Assembly: GCA_023443455.1 (NCBI GenBank)
Contig: JAEZUE010000073.1
Span: forward strand, 1-39,205
Origin: Verrucomicrobiota bacterium
GTDB taxonomy: Bacteria > Verrucomicrobiota > Verrucomicrobiia > Opitutales > Opitutaceae
DNA length: 39,205 bases
Direction: 5' to 3'
Position numbers and translations under genes: made by a program. Positions 15,641 through 23,643 of the stretch are shown here, in pieces. Under the pieces are notes generated by a model, which worked only from the letters and a program-made list of their open reading frames with translations, was not told the origin of the DNA and ran no database searches. Position 1 is the stretch's first letter, and every line of letters starts with the position of its first letter.

Positions 15641-15712
15641 CGGCATCCGGGATGCGCTATGGAGTGCGGCGGCTTGACGCCGCCTTTGACGGAGCGGCTC
15701 GACGCTCCGTCT
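15641..15712. repeat. REP-like hairpin doublet with matched loops
   Basis: Two adjacent hairpins: GCGGCG-GCTTGA-CGCCGC (15666-15683) and GGAGCG-GCTCGA-CGCTCC (15691-15708). Stems differ, but both loops are GCTYGA and the hairpins are 7 bp apart. They lie in the gene-free 15490-16105 stretch. Different stems with a kept loop suit a recurrent mobile hairpin element. I see no coding gene in the stretch; short frames there have no family features. Confidence 0.55.
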
Positions 15713-15983
15713 CTTCCGTACGCCCCCATTCCTGTTCGTTCGGCCGACGCACACAGCTTCGGCTGGTCCGCGCGGCCACATTGGAACCGGCAGATACACA
15801 CGGATGGACACCGATCCGACCCCGTAGGGCGACGCTTCAGCCCGCCCACCGAGCCGGCACGGGCAAGCCATAACGAATGAGCGAAAAATCAAAAACGCTC
15901 ACTTTCGTGATGCGACCGTATCAGAAAACTGAGCGTTGTTGTCAGGCACCTCGTTCCAACAAGCCCGCCAGCCCAGCCCGAAA

Positions 15984-16021
15984 GCCCGTTGGGGTGATAC
16001 ACCCGCATCACCCCAATGGGC
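15984..16021 (-). terminator. Long hairpin downstream of the amylase gene, possible terminator
   Basis: A 15-bp stem with one G-T pair: GCCCGTTGGGGTGAT (15984-15998) with ATCACCCCAATGGGC (16007-16021), 8-nt loop. On the minus strand it starts 85 bp after the amylase stop and is followed by only three T, so termination would be weak; it may instead protect the 3' end. Confidence 0.5.
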
Positions 16022-16105
16022 CGTGTTCTGCCACTGGTCCTGCGGTCGCCGCGCCCGCCGCCGACGCCGCGCCGGGACATCCCCGGAACGACGTGGGCGC
16101 AGCTG

Positions 16106-17647
16106 TCACGGCAGATCGAGTTCGGAGTCGGAAACCGTGATCTGGTCGGGCCACCGGAATTCCGGCACCGGCAGCGGCGGTTTCGCCACCGCCTGACGGA
16201 CCGGCGGATTTCCCGGCAGCGCGACCCAGACCTTCCACCCGTCGCCCGCAGCATACTCGCGGTAGTCGGGATAATTGGACATACCCGGGTTCCACGTCTG
16301 GTCGTCACCGCCGATGCGGACGTAGAGCATGCCCTGCGCGCCCACCACCCGTGCGGCATAGACGTTGGCCTGCCAGGCATTCTGCTGGATGTTGACCTCG
16401 CTCCCGCTGGTCACTCCGGCGACCCGGCGGGCATTGATCAGCGCCCGAAGCTTCACCTGCAGGTCGGCACCCCAGTCGAAGTAGTGTTTCCAGTACACAC
16501 AGGGCACGCCGGGGTGCGTGAGCAGGTAGGCGTAGGCCTGCTGGATCTCCCAGTTGTTCTGGAAACTGTCGAAGACATGGTCCTTCTCGGGAGTGCCGTC
16601 CTCATGGGTGCGATGGCCGGTGTCGTGGTTCTCGGCGAAGGTCACGGCGCGCTGCCTCCACGGCAGACCGTCGGTGGTGTCGCCGATCAGACCGATGCCG
16701 TTGCCGTAACCCGAGAGGGCGCGCGGGTTGCCCTTGTTGTCCTTGAGCGTGAACTGGCCCTTGAAGTCGAAGACATTGCTGGACGTCCTGAGATGGTCGG
16801 CACCGTCCTGCGCCGGCTCGGTGGCGGTGAACCACACCCAACCGCGTTGCTCGGCCTGCTTGTCCCAATCGTATTCGCCCACGGAGAACGTCGGCCGCGT
16901 GGCCCGGTTGTAGACCGCGAGCCAGTGCGCGTCGAAACCGTGCACCATGTCGTAGCGCCACCCCCGGTAGCCGAGCGACTGCAACGAGCGCATCGCCCGG
17001 ATCAGGTCCCGGCGGACCACGGGATTCCCATGGTCGAGATCGCGGAAACTCCCGTAGGCATAGGCCGCACCTCCGCGCGGGAGGTAGGACGGGCTGGGTT
17101 CCTCGGCGCCGCGCTGGTCGTCGGGGGTGCCGAACACCTCCGACTCCCGGTTGAAGAAGCACTCGTCGTATTTGCAGATAGTGCGCGTGTCCCACGCCGG
17201 GGCGGCGAAGCCCGCCCAACCGGTGGAGCCGTCGCGGTGGTTCAAGACCAGATCAGCCACCGGCTCGACTCCCGCCTCCAGCAGCGCGACAAGCATCGCG
17301 CGGTGCTCGTCGAAGGAACCGTAGCTGTTGGTGAACGTGAAGTACTCCTTCGGATTGTAGCCCGCGCTGTAGGTCCCGGCGAAAAACGGCGGCGGGAGCC
17401 AGACCAAGCTGAAGCCCGCATCGCGGATCTGCGGTGCCACGCGCGCCACGATCCGATACCAGCTCTCCGCCCCATACTCCGGAAACTTCTCGGTATGCCC
17501 GTGCCGATAGGACTCCCAATAGAAGCCCTGAAGCATCACCCGATCGTCATCGAAACCGGCCTGTGCGCCCAGCCGCAGCCCGGAAAAAGCAGTCACTGCG
17601 AAGGCCAGCAGCAGCCGACCCGCCCATCGAATCCTCGAAACGTTCAT
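16106..17647 (-). CDS. Secreted GH13 alpha-amylase-type glycoside hydrolase
   Basis: A 513-residue enzyme that hydrolyses alpha-1,4-glucans. Signal peptide 1-30 (RLLLAFAVTAFSGLRLGAQA), so it is exported. The GH13 regions are all present: region I DLVLNH (132-137), region II GWRYDMVHG with nucleophile D233, region III GEYDW with acid/base E258, and region IV FAENHD (337-342). The short C-terminal domain (WKVWVALPG) resembles the all-beta domain of plant- and liquefying-type alpha-amylases. Start ATG at 17647 is supported by AGGGGGG four bases upstream, one of the few clear Shine-Dalgarno sites in this window. It stands alone and is divergent from ribB. A long hairpin follows at 15984-16021. 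Confidence 0.9.
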   Translation of the reverse strand: MNVSRIRWAGRLLLAFAVTAFSGLRLGAQAGFDDDRVMLQGFYWESYRHGHTEKFPEYGAESWYRIVARVAPQIRDAGFSLVWLPPPFFAGTYSAGYNPKEYFTFTNSYGSFDEHRAMLVALLEAGVEPVADLVLNHRDGSTGWAGFAAPAWDTRTICKYDECFFNRESEVFGTPDDQRGAEEPSPSYLPRGGAAYAYGSFRDLDHGNPVVRRDLIRAMRSLQSLGYRGWRYDMVHGFDAHWLAVYNRATRPTFSVGEYDWDKQAEQRGWVWFTATEPAQDGADHLRTSSNVFDFKGQFTLKDNKGNPRALSGYGNGIGLIGDTTDGLPWRQRAVTFAENHDTGHRTHEDGTPEKDHVFDSFQNNWEIQQAYAYLLTHPGVPCVYWKHYFDWGADLQVKLRALINARRVAGVTSGSEVNIQQNAWQANVYAARVVGAQGMLYVRIGGDDQTWNPGMSNYPDYREYAAGDGWKVWVALPGNPPVRQAVAKPPLPVPEFRWPDQITVSDSELDLP

Positions 17648-17651
17648 GTGT

Positions 17652-17658
17652 CCCCCCT
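17652..17658 (-). promoter_or_regulatory. Shine-Dalgarno of the amylase gene
   Basis: AGGGGGG on the minus strand, four bases before the ATG at 17647. It fixes the start choice; most other genes here lack such a site. Confidence 0.6.
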
Positions 17659-17914
17659 GGATTGGATTGCCTGTGTTTTTCGCCAGGCCGCGTCGCCCGG
17701 AAGAGCTCTGCGCAAGGGGGGCCATCCTGTGGGCAAACGGGCGCCGAGTTTCTCGAACCATACGCGACCGGAGGCGCGTAGGGTGTGCGAAATCCACCGG
17801 GACGCAATCGGCGCCGACGCTTCCGCAACCGAGCCGGGAGAACCGCGGCGGGCGGCCTGGTTTGGGCGGGCTGTTGACAGCATCGCACAGCGGGGCACCC
17901 TCGCCGATTCCGGT

Positions 17915-19021
17915 ATGAGCAGCTCCGAAAACCTTCACTCCCAATTCGATCCGGTTGAGGACGCGATCGCCGCGATCGCCGCTGGCAAGTTGATCATCGT
18001 CACCGACGACGAGGACCGCGAGAACGAGGGAGACCTGATCCTCGCCGCCACGAAAGCTACGCCGGAGGCCATCAACATGATGATCCGCTATTGCAGCGGC
18101 ATCGTCTGCGTCCCCACCGTCGACCACTGGCTGAAGCGCCTCGGGCTCGGGCCCATGGTCACGCAAAACCGCGACTCTTTCCGCACCGACTTCACCGTCT
18201 CCGTTGACGCTGCCGCAGGTATCACGACCGGGATCAGTGCCTACGACCGCACCCGCACGGTGCAGCTCCTCGCCGATCCCGCCACGCGGCCCGATCAACT
18301 CGCGCAGCCGGGCCACGTCTTCCCGCTGCGAGCCCGGCCCGGCGGTGTCCTTGAGCGCGCCGGCCACACCGAGGCCGCGGTCGACATTGTCACTCTCGCC
18401 GGCCTCCCGCCGGTCGGTGTGCTGTGCGAACTCGTCAACGACGACGGCACGGTCAAACGCCTGCCCGAGCTCGTCGAGTTCAAGAAGCAGCACGGCCTGG
18501 TGTTGCTCTCGATCGCCCAGCTCATCGAGTACCGCCACCGCCGCGAGCCGCTCGTCGAGCAGATCGCCACCCGCCCCTTCGTCTCCGAGTTCGGCGAGTT
18601 CCAGCTCCACGTTTTCCGCAGCAAGCTCGATGGTCGCGAGCACCTCGCCTTCACCATGGGCGAGCTCGACGCCGCCCCCACCCTCGCCCGCGTGCACAGC
18701 GAAAACGTGCTCAGCGACGTCTTCCGCGGCGAGGGCCTCAGCGGCTACCACTCGCTCACCGAATCGCTGCGCCGCATCGCCACCGAGAAGAAAGGCGTCG
18801 TGCTCTACATGCAGCGCGGTCTCACCCTCGGCGCCTCGGCCGCGAATCCCGCCGCCGGGCTCGGCAACCCGGCGATGAACCTACGCGACTACGGCATCGG
18901 TGCGCAGATCCTAGTCGCCCTCGGCCTGAGCAAGATCCGCCTGCTCTCCAGCTCCACCGCCCGCCACGTGGTCGGCCTCGACGGCTACGGCCTGGAGATC
19001 GTCGAGCAGGTGCCGGTCTGA
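17915..19021 (+). CDS. ribB: 3,4-dihydroxy-2-butanone-4-phosphate synthase fused to a degenerate GTP cyclohydrolase II domain
   Basis: A 368-residue RibBA-type fusion for riboflavin synthesis. The RibB half (1-205) converts ribulose 5-phosphate to DHBP and looks intact: DDEDRENEGD (31-40), the segment around H134 (QPGHVFPL), and HTEAAVDI (151-158). The C-terminal half (about 215-368) has the RibA fold outline, with RVHSE (259-263) and LRDYGIGAQIL (323-333). However, the zinc cysteines that normally follow (CxxxxxxxxxxCxC, as in LRCDCG) are absent; the region reads NVLSDVFRGEGLSGYHS. The GRGIG-type catalytic segment is also lost. GTP cyclohydrolase II activity is therefore unlikely and must come from another gene. 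Start ATG at 17915; no FMN riboswitch is apparent upstream. Confidence 0.88.
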   Translation: MSSSENLHSQFDPVEDAIAAIAAGKLIIVTDDEDRENEGDLILAATKATPEAINMMIRYCSGIVCVPTVDHWLKRLGLGPMVTQNRDSFRTDFTVSVDAAAGITTGISAYDRTRTVQLLADPATRPDQLAQPGHVFPLRARPGGVLERAGHTEAAVDIVTLAGLPPVGVLCELVNDDGTVKRLPELVEFKKQHGLVLLSIAQLIEYRHRREPLVEQIATRPFVSEFGEFQLHVFRSKLDGREHLAFTMGELDAAPTLARVHSENVLSDVFRGEGLSGYHSLTESLRRIATEKKGVVLYMQRGLTLGASAANPAAGLGNPAMNLRDYGIGAQILVALGLSKIRLLSSSTARHVVGLDGYGLEIVEQVPV

Positions 19022-19133
19022 CGGAGCCTGCTCCGCCAGCCAGCCGAGTCCCCGAGACACTCCGCCCGTAGCGGAAGCCGCCAAGGCTTTCGACCCACCT
19101 GCCCCGACCTCGGATCGACTCTGCCCAACGTAA

Positions 19134-19153
19134 AGCTGCTCGCCAGAGCAGCT
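19134..19153 (-). terminator. Hairpin downstream of tRNA-Arg, possible terminator
   Basis: AGCTGCT-CGCCAG-AGCAGCT (19134-19153), a perfect 7-bp stem, followed on the minus strand by TTTA. It lies 38 bp beyond the tRNA 3' end and between two convergent units (tRNA and ribB). Confidence 0.45.
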
Positions 19154-19190
19154 ATCCGGGAAAACCGGCCACATGCGTCGCCTCGAAAAA

Positions 19191-19267
19191 TGGCGCGGGA
19201 GGCGGGACTCGAACCCGCGACCGACGGTTTAGAAAACCGTTGCTCTATCCGGCTGAGCTACTCCCGC
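19191..19267 (-). tRNA. tRNA-Arg (anticodon UCU)
   Basis: A 77-nt cloverleaf on the minus strand. Acceptor stem GCGGGAG pairs with CTCCCGC, and CCA is encoded at the 3' end (19193-19191). Anticodon stem ACGGT/ACCGT encloses the loop TTTCTAA, giving anticodon TCT, which reads AGA. The T-arm is GCGGG-TTCGAGT-CCCGC. AGA is a rare codon in a genome this GC-rich. Confidence 0.96.
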
Positions 19268-19427
19268 GTGGAGCCGGAACCGACCGGTCGCCGCACCCGG
19301 CAACACCGTCCAATTCCGATTGGCGGCCCACTATGCGCCCCGGACCAAGCCCGCCAAACAATTTCCTCGCACGAATCAGGTCAGCCCGTCGAAGACTCCT
19401 CTTCGGCATTCCTTGAATGGACCGAAT

Positions 19428-20378
19428 TCAGTCGGCCACCGGCACCACGCCTTCCTTGGTCTGGACGATGGGCTTGATCGTGCCGTCGGCATTGTACTCT
19501 AGCTTTTCGATACAGACCGAACGGCGCCAACTGCCGCCATCGGCCAACGCGCCGTTGTGGTAGACGAAGTAGCTCTTCCCCTTGAACTCGATGATCGCCT
19601 GATGGTTCGTGTTGCAGTTGGGCACGTGGTCGTTGAGCACACCGCGGAACGTCCACGGGCCGTGGATGTTCGGGGCCGTGGCGTAGGCGATCTGCTCCTC
19701 CCAACCGTGGGCGTAGGAGAGGTAATAGAGATCGCCGTGTTTGTGCACCCACGGCGCCTCGGTGAACTTGGGCAATTCGATGGTTTCGATCGGACCGTCG
19801 AACTCGATCATGTTCGCCTTCAGCTTCGCATAGCGCAGAACCGTGTTCCCCCAGAACAGATACGCCTGGCCGTCGTCGTCGATGAACGCGGCCGGGTCGA
19901 TGTCGTCCCACGTGATGCCGGCGTTGTTGGCGGTCATGTCGTTGGTCAACAACGCGGAGCCACGAGCGTCGACAAAGGGGCCGGTGGGATTGTCGGCCAC
20001 CGCCACACCGATGGCGAAGCCCTCGATCTCGCGGTGCGTCATCGGCACATACCAGTAGAACTTGCCGCCGCGCTCGATGACGTGGCCGGCCCAGGCATCC
20101 TTTTTCGCCCAGGAGAATGCCGCCAACGAGAGCGGCGAGCCCTCGGCCCGCCAGTCGACCATATTGGCCGACGAGAAACAGAGCCACTCGCGCATCTCGT
20201 ACTTGTCGGAGCCTTTCGGCGCCTCGTCGTGGCCGGTGTAGATGTAGACTCGGCCGTCGTGCACCAACGCCGCCGGGTCGGCCGTATAGACACCGGTGAT
20301 GATGGGATTGGCGGCCGGGAGGCGATGCGGCAGCACCAGGACCGCGAAGATGGCGAGGATCGAGACGATGGGTTTCAC
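19428..20378 (-). CDS. Exported GH43 glycosidase (arabinofuranosidase/xylosidase type)
   Basis: A 316-residue single-domain GH43 five-bladed propeller enzyme with a signal peptide (1-23, LVLPHRLPAA). Catalytic residues by family pattern: general base D34 in YTADPAALV, pKa-modulating D161 in DDIDPAAFIDDDG, acid E207 in KFTEAPWV. The EAPWVHKHGDLYYLSYAHGWEE segment resembles arabinoxylan arabinofuranohydrolases and beta-xylosidases, so side-chain or oligosaccharide trimming is likely. The start is GTG at 20378; no ATG lies close and the signal peptide begins here. It is the last gene of the minus-strand GH43 operon, 14 bp after the GH43-NHL gene. Exact substrate is not readable from sequence. 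Confidence 0.88.
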   Translation of the reverse strand: MKPIVSILAIFAVLVLPHRLPAANPIITGVYTADPAALVHDGRVYIYTGHDEAPKGSDKYEMREWLCFSSANMVDWRAEGSPLSLAAFSWAKKDAWAGHVIERGGKFYWYVPMTHREIEGFAIGVAVADNPTGPFVDARGSALLTNDMTANNAGITWDDIDPAAFIDDDGQAYLFWGNTVLRYAKLKANMIEFDGPIETIELPKFTEAPWVHKHGDLYYLSYAHGWEEQIAYATAPNIHGPWTFRGVLNDHVPNCNTNHQAIIEFKGKSYFVYHNGALADGGSWRRSVCIEKLEYNADGTIKPIVQTKEGVVPVAD

Positions 20379-20392
20379 GGCGGTGAAGGGAG

Positions 20393-23300
20393 TCAGCGGA
20401 CGGTCATCCGACGGAGAGAAGCAAGAGCCAGGAGCGCACCGAGAAAACCGAGACCCATGGCGCCACCGCCGCCACCGGAGGAGGACGAAGAACCACCGCC
20501 GGTAGTCGCGCCTCCGGTACTGCCGCCACCGGTCGAACCGCCGCCCGTGGAACCGCCGCCGTCGGAACCGCCCGAAGCGCTGCCAGTGGTGATGGTGAGC
20601 GTGGTGACGAGACCGGAGGAGAGCACGATCTTGCGGATGGCCGCGTTGCCGGTGTCGGCGACGTAGAGGTTGCCCGATCCGTCGAGCACGAGATCACGGG
20701 GCTGGTTGAACCACGCGTGGGAACCGACGCCGTCCTTCAGGCCCGCGATGCCGGGAAGCCCGGCAATGGTCGTGACCACGCCCGCCGAGGTGATTTTCCG
20801 GATGGTGCTGTTCTGGGTATCGGCGACATAGATATCGCCGTTGCTGGCAACCGCCGCGCCGGTGAGGCCGGAGAAGGCGGCGGCGGTGCCAGTACCGTCG
20901 CCCGAACCGGCAATTCCATAGGTGCCGGCGACCGTGGTGACGACTCCCGCGGAGGTGATCACGCGCAACGTGTTGTTGATGGTATCGGCGACATGGACGA
21001 CACCGGAGGTGCCGTTGACCGCGATGCCCTTCGGCGAATTGAAACGGGCGGCGGCACCGGAGCCGTCGACCGTGCCCGAAGCGGCGGCCGCACCGGCGAA
21101 GGTGGTCACGGCACCGGCCGAAGTGACCGTACGAACAGTGTGGTTGCCGGTGTCGGCGACATAAAGCGTGCCGTCGGACTTCACCGCAACATCGGCCGGC
21201 GAGGAGAAGCGCGCGTCGGCGCCGGCGGCATCGGTCGCACCGCTGGTGGAGGCCGAACCGGCGAGGGTCGCGACCACGCCGGCCGAAGTGATCTTGCGCA
21301 GCGTGGAGTTGCCGGTGTCGGCAACGAAGAGGTTGTTGTTCGAATCGATCGCGAGGCCGGTGGGCTGACGGAAGCTGGCGGCGCTGCCGGCGCCGTCGGC
21401 CGATCCCTGTGTGCCGCTGGAACCGGCGAAAACCGTGGCGACGTTGGCGGTCGAAACCTTGTGGATCGTGTGCGTGGTGCTGTCCGCGACAAAGAGGTTG
21501 TTGGACGAATCGAGCACAACACTCACGGGGGCGGAGAAGACCGCCGACGCGACGGTGAGCTTGATCGAACTGCCGGTGAACACGGTTCCGGCGGTCGTCG
21601 AGACGGCCCGATACCGGTTGTTGTCGAGCGCCGAACCGACGTTCGCGATCGCCAGCGTGTCGGTGGCGACTCCACTGTAGGTGGAATCGTTGGACAGATT
21701 CGTCCAGGTCGTGCCGCTGTCGGTGGAGACCTGCCACTGGATGGCGCCGGTCGCACCGGTGGTGAGCGACACCTCCTGCCCGCTCACCACGGTCTGCGAG
21801 GAGAGGTCGCTGCCGCCGACGGTGAGCGTGGCGGTGGAGCTGGTGACCGAGCCGGCGGCGTTGATGGCGTAGACGTGGTAGGCGCCGGCGGTGCCGGAGG
21901 AGACGTTGGAGAGCGTGAGCGTGCTCGCGGTGGCACCCGCGATGGCGCTACCGCCCTTGTACCACTGGATGTCGGGCGCGAACGTGCCGGTGATGCCGGC
22001 ATCGAAGGTCACGGAGCCGCCGGCGGCCACCGTCATGCTCGCGGGCTGCCGCGCGATGGCCGGAGCGACGGGCGTGGCGGAGACCTTGCTGCCGAGCAGC
22101 GAAACACCGGCGGCGGCCGCGGTGGCGCCGGCCGAGAGGGCGCTGAAGCACGGGACCCACGCCTGGTTGTCGTTGTCCCATTGGGTCGAGTACACACCCT
22201 TGTAGGTGATGCCACCGAGGATGATGGTGGCGTCGTGGTCGCCGGAGAGCGCCCAGGTGCCGGTCTGGGAGCCCGAGATGGTGCCGTCGTGGTGGAACTT
22301 CACCACCGTGGAGGTGTTGATCGGAATGCTCGACGTGGTGCCGCTGGTGGTCGTCCGGGGCATGGACTTGCCCTGGACGATGACCTTGAAATCGCCGAGC
22401 AGGTCGGCACGCACGGTGGTCGCCATCGTCTCGCCGGCATAGCGGTGCGGCGCGACGACGAACCAGCCGTCGGTATTCAGGTACATCTGATGGACGCGCA
22501 CCTGGTGGCCCTGGTTCGGCGGATTGGTCGTCGAGGGAAAGCGCGTATGGAAGAACAGGAAGTACTTGCCGGCGACCGAGTCGTAGTGGGCGGAATTGTG
22601 CCCGGGACAGACGTAGCCGGTGCTGGTGGTGGTTTTGTCTCCCGCGGCGGTGAGGAACTGGATGTTGCCAAGCAGCTTCACGCCGTAGGGCGAGATGAGG
22701 CTGTCGTCGGAGATCGAACCGGTGAGGTTGGTGATGTCGTACCCGCTGGCGTCGACGTAGGGTCCGTCCGGATTCGCGGAACGGAAGACTCGCATGTTGT
22801 AGGTGCCGTCCTCGGCGCCGAGACCACCGAAGGAGAGGAACAGGTAGTAGAACCGGGTCTGCGGACTGTAGAGGACGTAGCTGCCCTCGATGCGGGCGTG
22901 GTTGCCGCCGGTGATCTTCTTGCCGTAGGAACCCGCGGCCTTGGGCCGGCCGAAGTTCGCCGAGGCGATGTCGTTCTCGAGCTCGAGGATGAAGATGCCG
23001 CCCGAGTAGGAGCCGTACATCATCCACAGCTTGCCGTCATTGTCGTGGAACACGTTCGGGTCGACGACGTTCGGCATGGTCGCCGCGTTGTAGGCGGAGA
23101 CGGTCGGGTTGGCGCCGAGCGACTTCAGGAGGAGGCTGTCGTTGACGTAGGGTCCATCGACCGCCGAAGCCATCGCGATGCCCATCGCGCTCTGCGGCAT
23201 GCTGCCCTCGCACATGCAGTAGTAGTAGTAGAAATTTCCGTCGGCGAGCTTCGCCACGTCGGGAGCCCAGAAGGTCGCAGAGGCCGCATAGGACAATCCT

Positions 23301-23557
23301 TCGGCGAACTCCGCCTGAGGCGTGCCATTGTTGATCAGCGAGCTGGCGGTCGGGCTAGAGTTCACCTGCGTCCAGTTCATCAGATCGGTGGTGTAGGCGG
23401 CGCCCATGTGCGAGCCGAACACCCAGTAGGTGGAGCCGTCCTTGATCACCGAGGGGTCGTGCACGGTGGCTTCGGTGAAGGTCGGCGTGGTGTCGGCCTG
23501 GAGAGCGAAGCCCGCGGCGGCGACAACGCCGAGGGAGAGGAGTCGGAGAGGTTTCAT
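20393..23557 (-). CDS. GH43 arabinanase fused to Ig-like domains, a six-repeat NHL propeller and a GlyGly-CTERM-like tail
   Basis: A 1054-residue exported protein. Signal peptide 1-21. GH43 catalytic domain about 24-345 with D34 (VHDPSV), D166 (NVVDPNVF) and E224 (HARIEGSYV), closest in pattern to endo-1,5-alpha-L-arabinanases. Next comes a beta-rich C-terminal lid (346-492; GHQVRVHQMYLNTDGWFVVAP). Ig-like domain 500-582 (IQWYKGGSAIAGATASTLTL), and a second Ig-like one 586-671. Six NHL repeats follow at about 55-residue spacing (676-988), each with a VADTxNxTIRKI-like strand at 690, 746, 801, 857, 911 and 966. A Gly/Ser/Thr linker leads to GGGGGAMGLGFLGALLALA, SLRRMTVR, a tripartite C-terminal sorting signal. 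Operon gene between two other GH43 genes. Confidence 0.9.
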   Translation of the reverse strand: MKPLRLLSLGVVAAAGFALQADTTPTFTEATVHDPSVIKDGSTYWVFGSHMGAAYTTDLMNWTQVNSSPTASSLINNGTPQAEFAEGLSYAASATFWAPDVAKLADGNFYYYYCMCEGSMPQSAMGIAMASAVDGPYVNDSLLLKSLGANPTVSAYNAATMPNVVDPNVFHDNDGKLWMMYGSYSGGIFILELENDIASANFGRPKAAGSYGKKITGGNHARIEGSYVLYSPQTRFYYLFLSFGGLGAEDGTYNMRVFRSANPDGPYVDASGYDITNLTGSISDDSLISPYGVKLLGNIQFLTAAGDKTTTSTGYVCPGHNSAHYDSVAGKYFLFFHTRFPSTTNPPNQGHQVRVHQMYLNTDGWFVVAPHRYAGETMATTVRADLLGDFKVIVQGKSMPRTTTSGTTSSIPINTSTVVKFHHDGTISGSQTGTWALSGDHDATIILGGITYKGVYSTQWDNDNQAWVPCFSALSAGATAAAAGVSLLGSKVSATPVAPAIARQPASMTVAAGGSVTFDAGITGTFAPDIQWYKGGSAIAGATASTLTLSNVSSGTAGAYHVYAINAAGSVTSSTATLTVGGSDLSSQTVVSGQEVSLTTGATGAIQWQVSTDSGTTWTNLSNDSTYSGVATDTLAIANVGSALDNNRYRAVSTTAGTVFTGSSIKLTVASAVFSAPVSVVLDSSNNLFVADSTTHTIHKVSTANVATVFAGSSGTQGSADGAGSAASFRQPTGLAIDSNNNLFVADTGNSTLRKITSAGVVATLAGSASTSGATDAAGADARFSSPADVAVKSDGTLYVADTGNHTVRTVTSAGAVTTFAGAAAASGTVDGSGAAARFNSPKGIAVNGTSGVVHVADTINNTLRVITSAGVVTTVAGTYGIAGSGDGTGTAAAFSGLTGAAVASNGDIYVADTQNSTIRKITSAGVVTTIAGLPGIAGLKDGVGSHAWFNQPRDLVLDGSGNLYVADTGNAAIRKIVLSSGLVTTLTITTGSASGGSDGGGSTGGGSTGGGSTGGATTGGGSSSSSGGGGGAMGLGFLGALLALASLRRMTVR

Positions 23558-23643
23558 GACGCAGGTAGTTGGAGACAGATAAAGACTGTCCGGCGCGGAA
23601 GGGGGCCGGCCGGCGAAAGAATCGCGGAGTGCGCGAGCGGGGA

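Noticed and set aside
17648..17914. FMN riboswitch upstream of ribB
   Set aside because: I cannot find the conserved RFN-element segments (such as AGGGTGAAATTCCCGACC-like blocks) in this gap.
19191..19267. tRNA-Arg as an attachment site for an integrated island
   Set aside because: No integrase gene or direct repeat of the tRNA 3' end is seen on either side, and the GH43 locus lies on the 5' side of the tRNA.
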